64,000 nt of DNA from Paramecium octaurelia. Taxonomy: Eukaryota; Ciliophora; Oligohymenophorea; Peniculida; Parameciidae. The stretch is taken from NCBI GenBank assembly GCA_905182995.1, contig CAJJDP010000092.1:62001-126000 (forward strand), written 5' to 3'. The position numbers and the translations under genes are program-made. The notes beneath the pieces were generated by a model. The model made no database searches. It worked only from the letters and a program-made list of their open reading frames with translations, and had not been told where the DNA came from. The number at the start of each line of letters is the position of its first letter. Within the stretch, counting starts at the first letter, position 1. This document shows positions 33,624 through 45,128 of the stretch, piece after piece.

Positions 33624-35683
33624 TCACTTAGGTTTTTTATCTTTCTTTTGTACTACAACTACTTACGGTTTATCTTCTTAAGCTTTCGATTTTACTTATT
33701 ATCTAACTTCATCCATATCTTTGCAATCTTCATCAGAGCTCTCCTCTTCCTTATACACAAACTTTATGTTACCCTCAACTTACTCATTAATTTCTTAAGA
33801 TATGTAACTCTAAATTGATTAATTTATACTACCTTTGGATTCAAACAAATAAAATCTTCAACCTTATTGTATCTTGGATTCGTGTTAATAGATTCTTCAT
33901 TTAAAAATTCTTGTGTTTTTGACAACACTGTTAGCATTCTTTCCAAACGTAATTAAATAGTTGAGGCTGTTGCTACTAAAGCAGACCTTTTAATTTCGAT
34001 ATTTTTTGCCTTCATTCCTTTACCACTTAATTGATACATAATCCTAGATAAGGACATAGTCACTTCGTCTATCGATTTTTCAACTTTTTTGACTTATTTC
34101 TCTTTTTCTGACAAACAATCCTATTATTTAGTCACATCTCTTTCCAATTGATCCAAATTTATTTGAGCATCTAATATTGAATTCTCCTACTCATATTTCA
34201 ATTTTTTGATTTCTGCCCTTAATTCTTCATTTTATCTTTCGTATCTTTCAATTTCTTTGCCAACATATTCTTGAATGTTTTTTAATTCCTGTTAATCTAA
34301 ATCCATATTTAATTTATATTTCTTCATGATCTCTTAATTTGAAATACTAGTAACTACTCTTAATTTTTAGAACATTTATTTCTAATTAGAATATTAACAA
34401 AAGTACTTTTTTCTCCAATTCCTATTGTATATCCTATTTTTGCTTATTAATATTTTAAGTCGCATTCTCAATTGCCAATTTGGCTTTATCTTTCTGTTCC
34501 CCCCTCTTCCTCTTCTCATTATCTTCCTTGATGGCTATAATTTTCTTTTCCCCTTACTAAACGATCTCCAAGGCCTATTCATCACCACACTTGGATAGTT
34601 CATCCTCCAATATCTCCTCCAACATAGGATCAAATCTCCCTCTTAGACTGGCTCCAAAGAAGTTCTGTTAACTCTAAAATTCACTTCGATACTTTGCAAC
34701 TATCTTTGATAACGATTCCAATTGCTTCTTCCTACTCATCATACTCTGAGAAGATGCTTCATATTATTAATATTTGATTTTTAATCCATCATAGGTTATT
34801 TGACATTATTTTTACACTTCCAATAATAGTTTCCCTTCGTTATCAAATTGAAAATACTTCTTTTTAAATACATGTCTCTCAACTTAGCGATTTCATAAGT
34901 TTATTTCGCCATCTTCTCTTCCTACACTTATTCCTTCTCCAACAACTCCTCTATTGTCTCCTTAACCGTATCCTCATTTTACAACACCAAATCATTCAAT
35001 AATTCATCCAGTCTTCGGCTCTTTATGATCATCTACTTGATTTCATACAGTAGTCTATCCTTATACAACCTTTGCTTATTGATTTGTTCCTCCTTTTTCT
35101 CAAGAGCATTCTAAACTTTTGGTCTGGATTCCAAATCCTACAACGCAGTAACTATTCGCTTATTATGTAGATCCTGCAAACTCTTTTACTGATCATTCGC
35201 AACATGCCCGTATAAGTCCTTATAATGATTTTGCACCAAATCCTCATATTCCTTCTTGATCTCCTCTATCTATTGCTATTGCAATTCTTATTGTGGTTTA
35301 GGTTTTTGCGTTTTATCCTTCTCCTTTTTCCCAGGAGCTATGGTCAAAATACAAGATACGTAAATATTTTGTTGTTGCCTATGACAATGCATCTCGAAAC
35401 AAATCTATCTTTTTAGCCTTCTAGATTGGCTTCGGAGATGATTATTGCACTTGCTAAGTCTACTTTTAGTTTGAACCTTTCGCCACATTCTAAATGCTGT
35501 TTAATTAAGGTAGTTTTGAATTTGAAGCTTGTGTTTTTTGTTGTAACTGCTTTATATATATACATTCCATACATCCTTTTAAGGCTTGTTGATCGGTTAC
35601 TCAGCCTGTTTGCTAACATTAATTTTAGGTTATAAAAACTAGGCTGGAGCTGTTAAATCAAATGTAGAACCACCTGGGTCCAT
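33624..35683 (-). CDS. Long coiled-coil protein
   Basis: ATG 35683 to TGA 33626-33624, with short introns (23 nt near 35580, 22 nt near 35365, others). About 640 residues: MDPGGSTFDLTAPAQFLQP, a Gln/Lys/Ser-rich basic region, then from about residue 110 an almost uninterrupted coiled coil (LYKDRLLYEIKQMIIKS, NDLVLQNEDTVKETIEELL), ending in an acidic EEESSDEDCKDMDE patch and a Lys tail KKDKKPK. Such proteins in ciliates are commonly axonemal or basal-body components. No specific orthologue recognised. Confidence 0.78.
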
Positions 35684-35793
35684 TTTTATAAAATATAATA
35701 TAGTAAGAATTTAATTTATTCATCCCAAGTCTCACTGATTAAACCAAAAAATAATTACCAAGAGTGAAATGTTAGCTTATATAAACTAATAAA

Positions 35794-37081
35794 TCAATTC
35801 TTTTTTGCCAAGTAGGCATTAATTAGTTATTGTACATCTAGGTTTTAGTTTTATTGTACAAAGTGTTACGCATCAGAATAAGAGATACTCAGGATAGATA
35901 CTAAAGTCTAAATCGTTTTTAGTTGTTAATCCTTTATGGTAGCTTAAATTTTATATTATATCTTACTATCAAATTGAGCATCTTTTTAGGTTATTGTTGA
36001 TGGTCTATCAATTTTCTCAATCTAATTATTCACAAACAAACAGAAACACACCTTTTGGCCAAAAAATTCTGGTTTGTTACTTGAAAAATGGGCCAACTAT
36101 AATATATCTTTGTTTTCAATTACTTTAAATTCATTGATGGCATTATTGACCTTTTAGTTTGGTGGATTCAACACACATGAAAACAATCCTGTATCCTAGG
36201 GTTTAACATCGTTTTATAACTAAAAGTTCATGATTTACATATATACTTCTATTTTTATATCTTTAAATGTTCCAGCTATGCCAATTAACTTTACTAATCC
36301 TTTTTTCCAAACAACATTGCCATCATTTTTCAACTGTATTTCCCATTTATAAGGTTTCCCTATCTCCATATGAATTTGATTATTCTATTTTTACAAAACC
36401 TGCATTTTATATATAGGATTTATTGGCTATTCCTCCTTAAGTTATTGCTATTAATTATTTTAAAGGATTCCATGAAACACTAATCGCTCATCAATTAGTT
36501 CGAAAACAAATTTTTTGAATTCCTCGCTATTGCAATCTACGTCTTGTAATGATAACATATTTATCTGCTAAATCACCCTGATGATTATTAAATATCTTTT
36601 ACTCCTGTGTAAATCCATCTACCTCTTTAGTTTATTAAGGTTTATGTGAGGGATTACTTTCTTTAATCTCCTATTTTTAAGGTTGGGACTTATCTGCAAC
36701 CTTCTTCGTCAATAAGATATCATCAAATTATTTCAATTACACATTCGATTTTACCACTACACTTTGATTGAGTGTGTTGATCTCATCTTGAGTCAAATTG
36801 GGGCAATTTGCATCTTTGACGAGAAACTTAATTGATTGCCATCCTAGGTATCCATATAAGTCCTTAATCCTTTTGAAGAACTATTCATCCTGAATTTCAT
36901 AGGGAGATTGGGCTATTCTGAATTTAAAGAGTTTACTTTAATCCAAGGTTACATATAGGGAGAACCCTTCGGAAAGTTCATTTGGATAGATGTTTGATAT
37001 GGCAGTTCTTACTTCCGCTAATGTTTGATATTTCGAGGAAATCTTATGAGTCCTTTGTTAGTAAACAAACTTTATATTCAT
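35794..37081 (-). CDS. NBR1-like protein: PB1, FW and UBA-like domains
   Basis: ATG 37081 to TGA 35796-35794, about 420 residues. The N-terminus MNIKFVYQQRTHKISSKYQT reads as a PB1 domain (first strand, basic residue, THKI turn) extending to about residue 95. A Gln/Lys linker follows. Near 36400-36080 the chain GKPYKWEIQLKNDGNVVWKK, then a strand-rich stretch with VLNPPNQKVNNAINEFKVI, resembles the Trp-containing NBR1 FW domain. The last 45 residues (LVSILSISYSDAQHFVQQ then LINAYLAKKN) match a UBA three-helix pattern. This combination is that of NBR1/Joka2 selective autophagy receptors, which link ubiquitinated cargo to ATG8. A ZZ finger was not seen, nor a certain LIR motif. Some 3' intron borders are not fixed. 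Domain calls are by eye. Confidence 0.75.
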
Positions 37082-37382
37082 TATTTATTAATATTCAGAT
37101 TAGGTTTAATTTTCTTAAGGTAAGGATTATGTACAAAGTAAAAATTTCTTTTATAATTAAAAATTGAGACTTTATTATAAAATCAAGTTTTAGGATAACA
37201 TTAGGTGATGGTAGGGAAATAAGTATTTGAGTCCTAAAATTAAATTATGGCAGTGTGAAACATATTTTTGGATACGAGTATTGTTTAAAGGAGTGAATTT
37301 ATGTTAATATTCTGAGTAGAATAAGGATTCAAAAAATTATGAATAATATGATTTGAATATATAGATTATTAAAACAAAAACA
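37082..37382. promoter_or_regulatory. Divergent promoter region, NBR1-like / 7TM-PIPK
   Basis: 300 AT-rich bases between two divergent ATGs, so both promoters must lie here. No reliable individual element could be assigned; several A/T tracts precede each start. Confidence 0.4.
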
Positions 37383-39552
37383 ATGTTCAGAAATATTATG
37401 CTTACATCCTTGTATGGAGTTATTTTTGTGCTAACTTTGATCCTAATACATGTGCAAAGAAAGATCAGGAGATTACGACATAACCCTGGTCAGATTATCT
37501 TGGGAATTCTTATCTCTCAATCTGTAGATTTGATTATGTTATTTAGATAATGAGTCTCTTTCTTATGTTTAGCCAGTTTTATTAAGTTGATGACTCATTA
37601 GATTAATAGGAATATATGTTGTCTATTAATGAGAGGACATGTTAAATGATTGCCATTCCTTCTTTGATAGCCTCACTTGTCTATAATTTATTGAACATAT
37701 TATTGATAGTGAACCTCTATTGTTAGATTTATGCTAAGAATTACAATGATTTCGATATATCAAGGGAGATTAAAATCGGAATATTTGCAGCAGCATTGAT
37801 TTCTTTGATACTTGTAGTGGTTTTTGATGATTTAGGTGTAAGGTATTAATAATACATTGACTAGTATTTTAGGAGATTGTAACTTAAAATCACACAATGT
37901 ATTTGCAACATTCTTAGTATACCTAAGGGGTATTGTGATGATAATTTTATCAACGATGTTAATGAAGTTGTTGAAGTATCCTCCAGAAATATTATAAACA
38001 GAAATATACAAGACCGTAATTGATAAGTTCATTAAGAAATACCTACAAACTTACATTAAAATAAATGTTACTTATGGATTGCTATATATATTTACCAGAT
38101 TGTTGATAGTATAAATGATTATCATATTGATAGCCTGTGGTTCTAAATTACTTTCAGAATGAGGAAAGATTAAGAATTATTTGTCAATTCATTTAAGTGA
38201 TAGCCACATTAATGATGATCATAATCCGATTGCATGAACCAATAATCCATAGACACGTGAGATATTTATTTCGTCCAAAAAAGTTGGTTTTGTAATAGAG
38301 ACTCTTGGATACAAATAATGAGGAGAGGTAAGATACAATCCAGAAGTCTTACGAAAACATTCAAATAGAGACCAAAGGCCAAGATATAAATAGTATAGAA
38401 ATCAAAGTCTACAGATAAAAAAAGAACAATACAATTTCATTATCTTTGGAATCCTTTTAGCCACTGTAATTATTGCCTTAAGAAACCGTATACGAAGATC
38501 CTTAGTAATTATTAAAAGGCATTCAACATGTCGGTCATAATTAATTGAGATTATTCCTTTTTGCAAGTTATGAGATGTTTGAAGATGGCTAAAACTTATA
38601 AAATAGCGAGATGACTCATTTTCAATTCAATAAGATGCTATAGAAATCAATTCAAATAAGTAACAATAGCAATCTTCTGATTACAACTTTTGGTTAGGAT
38701 GTTCTTAATTAAAAAGTGAGAGAGTATTTTGGAATTACACTCAAAGAAATAAAAATGTCGTTAGATGTAGAGAAGAATATTGAATGTATAAAATAACAAT
38801 AAGGAATAAACTGTGAAGGGACTTTCTTCTTATCTCATGATAATCTAATTTCAGTTGAGTTTATTACCAAGGAATAGAAGAGACAATTAACTAAAGGTGG
38901 AGGTTTGTAATAATTATGGTTAAGGTATGAGTAGGAATTCATGTGTGGTTTGGGAATCTTCTTACCAGTCATAATAGGGTTGCATTCATATAATATTGAT
39001 GAGAATCATTACACTCTGGTTTTTAAATTGAATAGATTAAAATTGAAGTATCCGTTACTCGATGATTAATGGTCTCAATAATCTGTGTTAAACAGATTGA
39101 TAGATTAAAATATCATTGGCTGGATAACCATAGACAATGGAATCTATCATAAGAGGTATTTAGCAAGTGAGGTTTCTGATGATAAATACAAGATCGTTTT
39201 TAAAAGGAGTGATTATTTGTTAGCTGAAAATGATAAGCAATCTCTCATTGACATGATAAAAAGAGATTACGTTACGATGGTACAAATGAAATGCTCTATG
39301 ACTATGCATTTCATTTTCACCAAACATACATCATCAAGATTGAACAGTCTAGTAGGAAAGGAGAAATAAGTGGATTAGGATTAATCAATTGAGACACAAC
39401 CCAACAGGAAAGTTAATCTCTGTATAGGGCAGATGGCCTCCTTTGAGTTGAAAACGAAGTTAGGTTATGTTGAAGTGTTTTGGGATGATTGTTGGAAATA
39501 TTCAGAACCTCAAATTGATAAAGTCTTAGAACTCATCATTAATAAATTCTGA
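37383..39552 (+). CDS. Seven-TM receptor fused to PIPK-like domain (GPCR-PIPK)
   Basis: ATG 37383 to TGA 39550-39552. The N-terminal 280 residues contain about seven hydrophobic helices: LYGVIFVLTLILIHV, IILGILISQSVDLIMLF, IASLVYNLLNILLIVNLY, IGIFAAALISLILVVVF, FATFLVYLRGIVMIIL, LLYIFTRLLIVQMIIIL and a seventh ending in RYLFRP. Introns lie near 37554 and 37830. A cytosolic part follows, with VREYFGITLKEIKMSLD and GTFFLSHDNLISVEF, which match the start of phosphatidylinositol phosphate kinase domains, and LGYVEVFW near the end. This is the layout of GPCR-PIPKs such as Dictyostelium RpkA and oomycete GPCR bigrams. The lysine expected after the FF..S.D strand is replaced (ISVEF), and the DLKGS and MDYSLL segments are not visible, so lipid kinase activity is doubtful. 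A ligand is unknown. Confidence 0.78.
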
Positions 39553-39708
39553 TATTTATTTTAAAGCATATCAATTATTTATATTCAAATAACTAAGGCT
39601 CCATTTTTCATAATCTCAACATTCAATATATTTCCCTCTGATAAGTCCTGAGAATTCGCAATCAAGATTTAATATATTTTAATTTTTTTTAAAAAATAAT
39701 AGAAATAG

Positions 39709-41099
39709 ATGGAAATTGAACTAGAAATCGAAATTTTTGATGCTAACTGCAAAACTACTTTGTCCATAGATGATACAGTGAGTTTGAATGAACTAATCGA
39801 ATTCATTCAAACATAACATCCATAGTAGAATATTCTAATTAGTTTTTAGCAAATTAACTGGAGTAGAAATGAATTGTATCTAAATTCAAGTCGGAGGCAC
39901 AGGTCAAGTAATTAATCCTTCAAACAACACTCTTCAACAAGTCTTAGGAGGATAGAAGAAGGCTAAACTCTATATCTAAAGAAAATAGCAATTCGCAAAT
40001 TCAAATAGTTTTCAAGAATACCCATCTGGAAACTAGAATCGACCGTAACAAAGAAATCAAATTGATTAGACCAATTCTCAAGCAAAAAATTAACCTTAAG
40101 TATTTACAACACTACCCTAATAATAATAATAATAATAATATGTACACAATACTCAATAATCACAACAATTGTATTATTATTATTTAACCTTATTAGCAAT
40201 CTGATTGTAAAAAATGGACAATAGTAAATCTAGATATAAGTATATGATAGTATAACAATTCAGGATTTGATCGAAGCTAGTTAGCAAAGTTTAGGTGTGG
40301 ATCCACGGTATATTTTAAATTATAATGCTTAGCAATTATCATCTTTACCATGGCGTAACGAACTTATCATTGATGAATCCATAAACTACTCTTAAATATT
40401 TAGGACTGCAATACCTAACCTAAATGGATTGGAAAATGATAAGCCAAGTCAATCAATTTCAAACTAACTAGCAAAATAACTATAATCAAAGACCTGTTTA
40501 ATAGTATCTCTAAAGTCTTAAATTAGGCCTAATATGATTAATTAAAGCCATTTTTAGGGATAAAACCTAGGAGGATAAACCCAATATAATCCACCATAAA
40601 ATCAGCAATAAAATCAATTTCAATATCAACAATAAAATCAATAAAACAATTTTCAATAAACTAATATGGCCTATTAATAGCAATAACAACACCTATAAAC
40701 ATATTAATAATAACCATAATCATAATAATAAAATTAATAAGGTCAAATTGGATAATCATAAGTCAATAATCCTTAAGGAAATCCTTCTTAATAAGTAGTT
40801 TAAATTCCAGATAAATAAATAACAATCCACTTCGAGATTTAGGATGGATAAATTGTACGACAATTCTCAACAATTACAACTACTAATAACACCCTATTAT
40901 AAATATAGGATGCAGTTTACCAATATTTAGGAATTTCTAAGTAAAAGTCATTCTTATGTGTAGAGATGCAGCTTCAGTTGATCTTTTTGTTGGTGAAACA
41001 CCACTAGGTGGAGGTAAACTTCCATTAACATTGAAAATGTTGCAGTTGACCAAAGAATTTTAGACATTCAAAGTTAAGGTGAGATGGGTTGGAGGATGA
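39709..41099 (+). CDS. Three ubiquitin-like domains with Gln-rich linkers, ending in Gly-Gly
   Basis: ATG 39709 to TGA 41097-41099; introns of 25, 26 and 23 nt. Domain 1 (residues about 1-85) starts MEIELEIEIFDANCKTTLSI and ends VLGGQKKAKLYIQ. Domain 2 (about 40200-40430) starts FNLIVKNGQQQIQIQV and contains TIQDLIEASQQSLGV. Domain 3 (about 40800-41099) starts ITIHFEIQDGQIVRQF, contains LLQIQDAVYQYLGISK and ends FKVKVRWVGG at the stop. Each shows the ubiquitin order: two strands, helix, then strands. The linkers are Gln/Asn-rich, largely written with TAA. The last two residues are Gly-Gly directly before the stop, as in mature ubiquitin, SUMO and NEDD8. Domains are highly diverged from ubiquitin itself. 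Whether it is conjugated is unknown. Confidence 0.75.
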
Positions 41100-41179
41100 T
41101 AAATCAAAGCATAAAAATTTCTTAAATATATATACAATTATTAATATTTTAACAATAATTATAACATATATAAATAGCA

Positions 41180-42627
41180 ATGTCTTTGAAAGATTTTTAA
41201 CTGCTGTCCAAATTAGGTAAGACCAATATAATGGGTATTATTAGGTGAGGGGGCTTATTCGTCTGTATATAAGGTGAAAAGATTGGAGGATTCATAAGAA
41301 TACGCTTTGAAGAAAGTGAAATTATAGAACTTGAATGACAAGGAAAAATAAAATGCAATGAACGAGGTTCGTATATTGGCCTCTGTAAAACACCCGAATA
41401 TTATCAGTTATAAAGAAGCTTTTATTGATATTCAAAGCAATTCATTATGGTAAAAACTATAAATTTTGCGGTTAGTATTGTAATGGAATTTGCAGACGGT
41501 AGTGATTTGTACTAGAAAATTGTAAACTCTAAGAAAACTGGGAAATTGATGGAGGAACAAATAATTTGGAACATTTTTATTTAGATAGTGAGGGGATTGA
41601 AAGCATTACATGAATTAAAAATTTTACACAGAGATCTAAAGGTATAACATACAATATCTATACAGAGTGCAAATGTATTTTTATACTAGAATGGGGATGT
41701 AAAATTGGGGGATATGAATGTTTCTAAAGTTGCCAAGAAGGGACTTCTTTACACACAAACAGGAACACCGTTTTATGCGAGTCCTGAAGTATGGAAAGAC
41801 CAGCCTTACGATCAGAAATCAGACATCTGGAGTTTAGGTTGCGTTGTGTATGAGATGGCAGCTTTAAAACCCCCATTTCAGGCGGAGGATATGGAAGGAT
41901 TATATAAGAGAGTTATTAGAGGGTATTATCCGAGAATTTCGCAAAATTATTCTCAAGATCTCAGCAATGCAATAAGGTCAATGTTGTAAGTGCAACCCCA
42001 TTTGAGACCAAATTGCGACAAATTATTATAATTTCCATCTCTTTTGAAAAGATAGGAAGAACTACCAAAACAAGAATAAACAGATAATGAACCTAATACA
42101 TTGTTGTCAACCATTAAGTTTCCTAAGAATTACCATTATTTTACATCCATGCTTCCAAAACCTTGTTATGAGGGTGTCAATAGAAAATAGATAAAATCTT
42201 TGCATTCTCAACAAGCAAGTCCGAATCCAAGGTCTTTAATGAGTGTTAATGGAAGTTATGAAGATGTAACTAGTTAAAAGTCTATTGATAAAAAAGACCA
42301 TATACATAATAATCGCAAAGCTTAACCAGAAGTATTATTGATATTAGAATAATACAACAAAGTATAGAATATATTTCGATAGGCAACAAGTAAATAAGGA
42401 AGCCAATTATGAAGGTCAGACCGAATAGACATCAAAGTTAAGAGGAAGTGAGTGTTTTGGAGGTGATTACCCAACATCAATCGAAAATATCATTGGAGAA
42501 CAATAGATTGCCCATCGTTGAGGAAGCTTCGCCAAATAAGAGAAAGGTAAGACCCAATAAACATAGAAACTAAAGTTTACCTAATGCAAATTTACTCCCA
42601 TTAATCTAAGCTGGTGTATTAAAATGA
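41180..42627 (+). CDS. NEK-family protein kinase
   Basis: ATG 41180 to TGA 42625-42627, with introns near 41219-41246, 41451-41476 and 41642-41665 plus at least one in the tail. N-terminal kinase domain: GEGAYSSVYKVKR loop, EYALKKVK lysine, HPNIISYKEAFID, HRDLK interrupted by an intron before SANVF, then GDMNVSKVAKKGLL and GTPFYASPEVW. The DFG triad is DMN, as in many ciliate NEKs whose equivalent is DLN; the metal-binding Asp is kept. The C-terminal 200 residues are basic and Ser-rich, with the motif KVRPN(R/K)H occurring twice. NEKs in Paramecium and relatives act in ciliary length control and microtubule organisation. Tail exon borders are not fully resolved. Confidence 0.92.
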
Positions 42628-42651
42628 ATTATTATAATTAATTATTTTATC

Positions 42652-43994
42652 ATGATTCACAATCAGAATAGAAATCCAATTTCTGACCCATATGGTCTTG
42701 AAGATTAGCTTGCTAGAGAACTATAAAAGAGAAAAGTGGAGGAAGAAAAAAGAAGAAGAGAAATTGAAAGAATATGTGCTGAAAGTGAAGAAATCAAATT
42801 ATTAAAATAAAAAGTACAAACAGCATATGTCACCAAAGAGAGAACTCAATAATTAGCAGAATAACAATTAAGAAGAATTTAAGACTTGGTATTTTCAGAC
42901 AGTTATATTTTATATGATAGAAATAAGAGAGTGAAATAGAAGCAGCAATTCTTGAAAAACTAAAAAGAGAATAAGAGGAAGAAAGAGCTAAAGAAAAATA
43001 CCGTTTGAGTTAAAGGTTAGAGGGAAAATATGTAAAATATTATATATAATAAATTTCAGACTTTATAAAAGTAGATGAAAGAACATGAATAATAAAGAGA
43101 TGAAGCAAAAGAATAGTATCTTTATGAGAAGGATTAAGTGAATAGAGTGATTCATTAATTAATCGAAGAAGATAGAAAATTTTTGGAAGATTCTGCTAAA
43201 AAAAAGAAAATAGCCTTTTCTGATATGCAGGTAGCGTTAAGGGAAAAAGCAGAACTTATCCAAAGAATGAAACAAAGAGAAAGGGATGAAAATTAAAAAT
43301 ACTTAGATTTCATTAAAGAAAAAGATAGACAGGCTTATGAAATAAAAGTAAAGAAACAAGAAGAAAATGCAGCTAAGTATTCTTTTGGATATAGTGTAGA
43401 GATAAAATCTTCTAAAAATTGAAGGAAGAGGAAGAGAGAAGAAAGTAAGAGGCAGAATTGTTAACAGAATTAAGATTCTAGCTTTATTAAGAATAATATG
43501 ATGCTTAGATGAGATAAAAAGATATTGATGAAGCAAATAAAAGAGAATTTTAGAAAAGAGAAATGCAATAAGCTGAATAAGAAGCAAGAATAAGAAAGTA
43601 AAGGCAGAAAGAAGAAGAATAATAATTGGAAAGAGATTTTAGAGATCAAATGATGAGAAAATTTGCTGAGGATGATAAACTAGAATAATTGGGACAATAG
43701 AAAAGAAGAATGAAAGAAATGGAGCATAAAAAAGAAGTTGAGAGATTATGGCAACAAAGATTACAATTATTTTAAATGGAAAAATAGAAAGAGATGGACT
43801 AATTGGAAAGATAAAGAAGAGAAGAAGTCTATAAATAATAGGTAATAGAGGAGGAGAAGAATAAAATTTTACAAGAACACTTATAATAAGTAGGAGAATT
43901 TATTCCAAAAGGGTTGTTATTAAAATAGGGCGATTCACAATATATTAAGCAATCGTAAACAAATGGGAGTTATTAATCTGGATTTAGATTATGA
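42652..43994 (+). CDS. MNS1: MNS1 homologue, axonemal microtubule inner protein
   Basis: ATG 42652 to TGA 43992-43994 with short introns (about 32 nt near 42889 and one near 43031). The protein is an almost pure Glu/Lys/Arg coiled coil of about 430 residues. It shares order and spacing with animal MNS1: near the N-terminus TAYVTKERTQQLAEQQ, and at the end MMRKFAEDDKLEQLGQQKRR followed by KNKILQEHLQQVGEFIPKG. MNS1 lies inside the doublet microtubule lumen of motile cilia. The gene starts 25 bases after the stop of the NEK gene on the same strand, which is tight even for this genome. Identification rests on these conserved stretches. Confidence 0.83.
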
Positions 43995-45128
43995 TATTAA
44001 TAAATTTTATCTAATATTAAATTTCTTATTTTTCATAGTAAATGAATTTAACATATTTAATAATCAATTATAGAAATTATAATTGATTAAATATCATTTC
44101 CCTTAAAGAAAAGAAATATGTTTTTATAAAATGAAATTCAGCAGGTCTGAATGTTTGTTTTTACATTTAACTTATTAAAAAAAATATATTATTTTTCTCA
44201 TGAAGTGCATCTAATTGAAAACCATTTCAAATTGAACAATCAATATAAATTATTTGTATTATCTATTTATAGATGCTATAAATTATTCTCAAATATTGTT
44301 GCAGTATTAGAAATTATGAAGTTCCTAATGAGTAAAATATATTAGCAGCTAATTTGATAATTCTTACGCTATCCATTCCATATAATCTTTCAATGAACAT
44401 GGAATAAGTTAATATTTATGAATACTAAAATATTATTGGCATTTTTTAAAATTTATCGATTTTTAAGGAAATAGAGATTAAAATTTGTACGATTATAATA
44501 ATTTTTCTTTAGTTACTAAATATTTATAAACTATTAAAAAAAAGGTTATTATGAATTATAAGTAGACAGATTGTGTATAATGTTATTCTAAAAATAAATT
44601 ATCAATAAATTACCATTTTCATAAGAATTTAAAAAACGTGTTTTATACCTTGATGATCATAATAATCTATATCTTTAATTGATTTATAATAATATATAAT
44701 TCAACTGTTACCCTTTGTTCAGTAATTTACCAAAAATTTTGTAATCGATAATTTTTGTTCTTTTATTCAATTTGGCAACAATTAATTAAATTATTATTAT
44801 GTTCTGAATTTAGTTTAATCTTAAAAATATTGTTTAATCAAGACACAGTTGATATCTAATGTACAATAAATGAACAATTAAATATCATAAATGTTGAAAT
44901 GTAATTATCTTATAATTTATGTATGCAATAAATGCGATAAATATATTTTTATACAATATTGTAAATGATGAAAAATTGAAACAATAAAAGTGTCATCCTA
45001 TAAATATCAGAATTGTTAAAAATTTCAATTTATATGTTAACAAATATCGGATTACCTTCAAATTGCATTTGTATTGGAAGATCAATATCTAAATTTAATT
45101 TTTAAATAAACTTAAAAAAAATATAAAA
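43995..45128. other. Gene-free AT-rich spacer
   Basis: About 1.1 kb at roughly 80% AT. A standard-code frame at 44151-44345 has no recognisable protein features and no intron/exon support. I see no tRNA-like fold or repeat beyond simple A/T runs. Confidence 0.45.

Noticed and set aside
44151..44345. 64-codon plus-strand frame in the AT-rich spacer
   Set aside because: No domain, composition typical of AT-rich non-coding DNA, no neighbouring exon.
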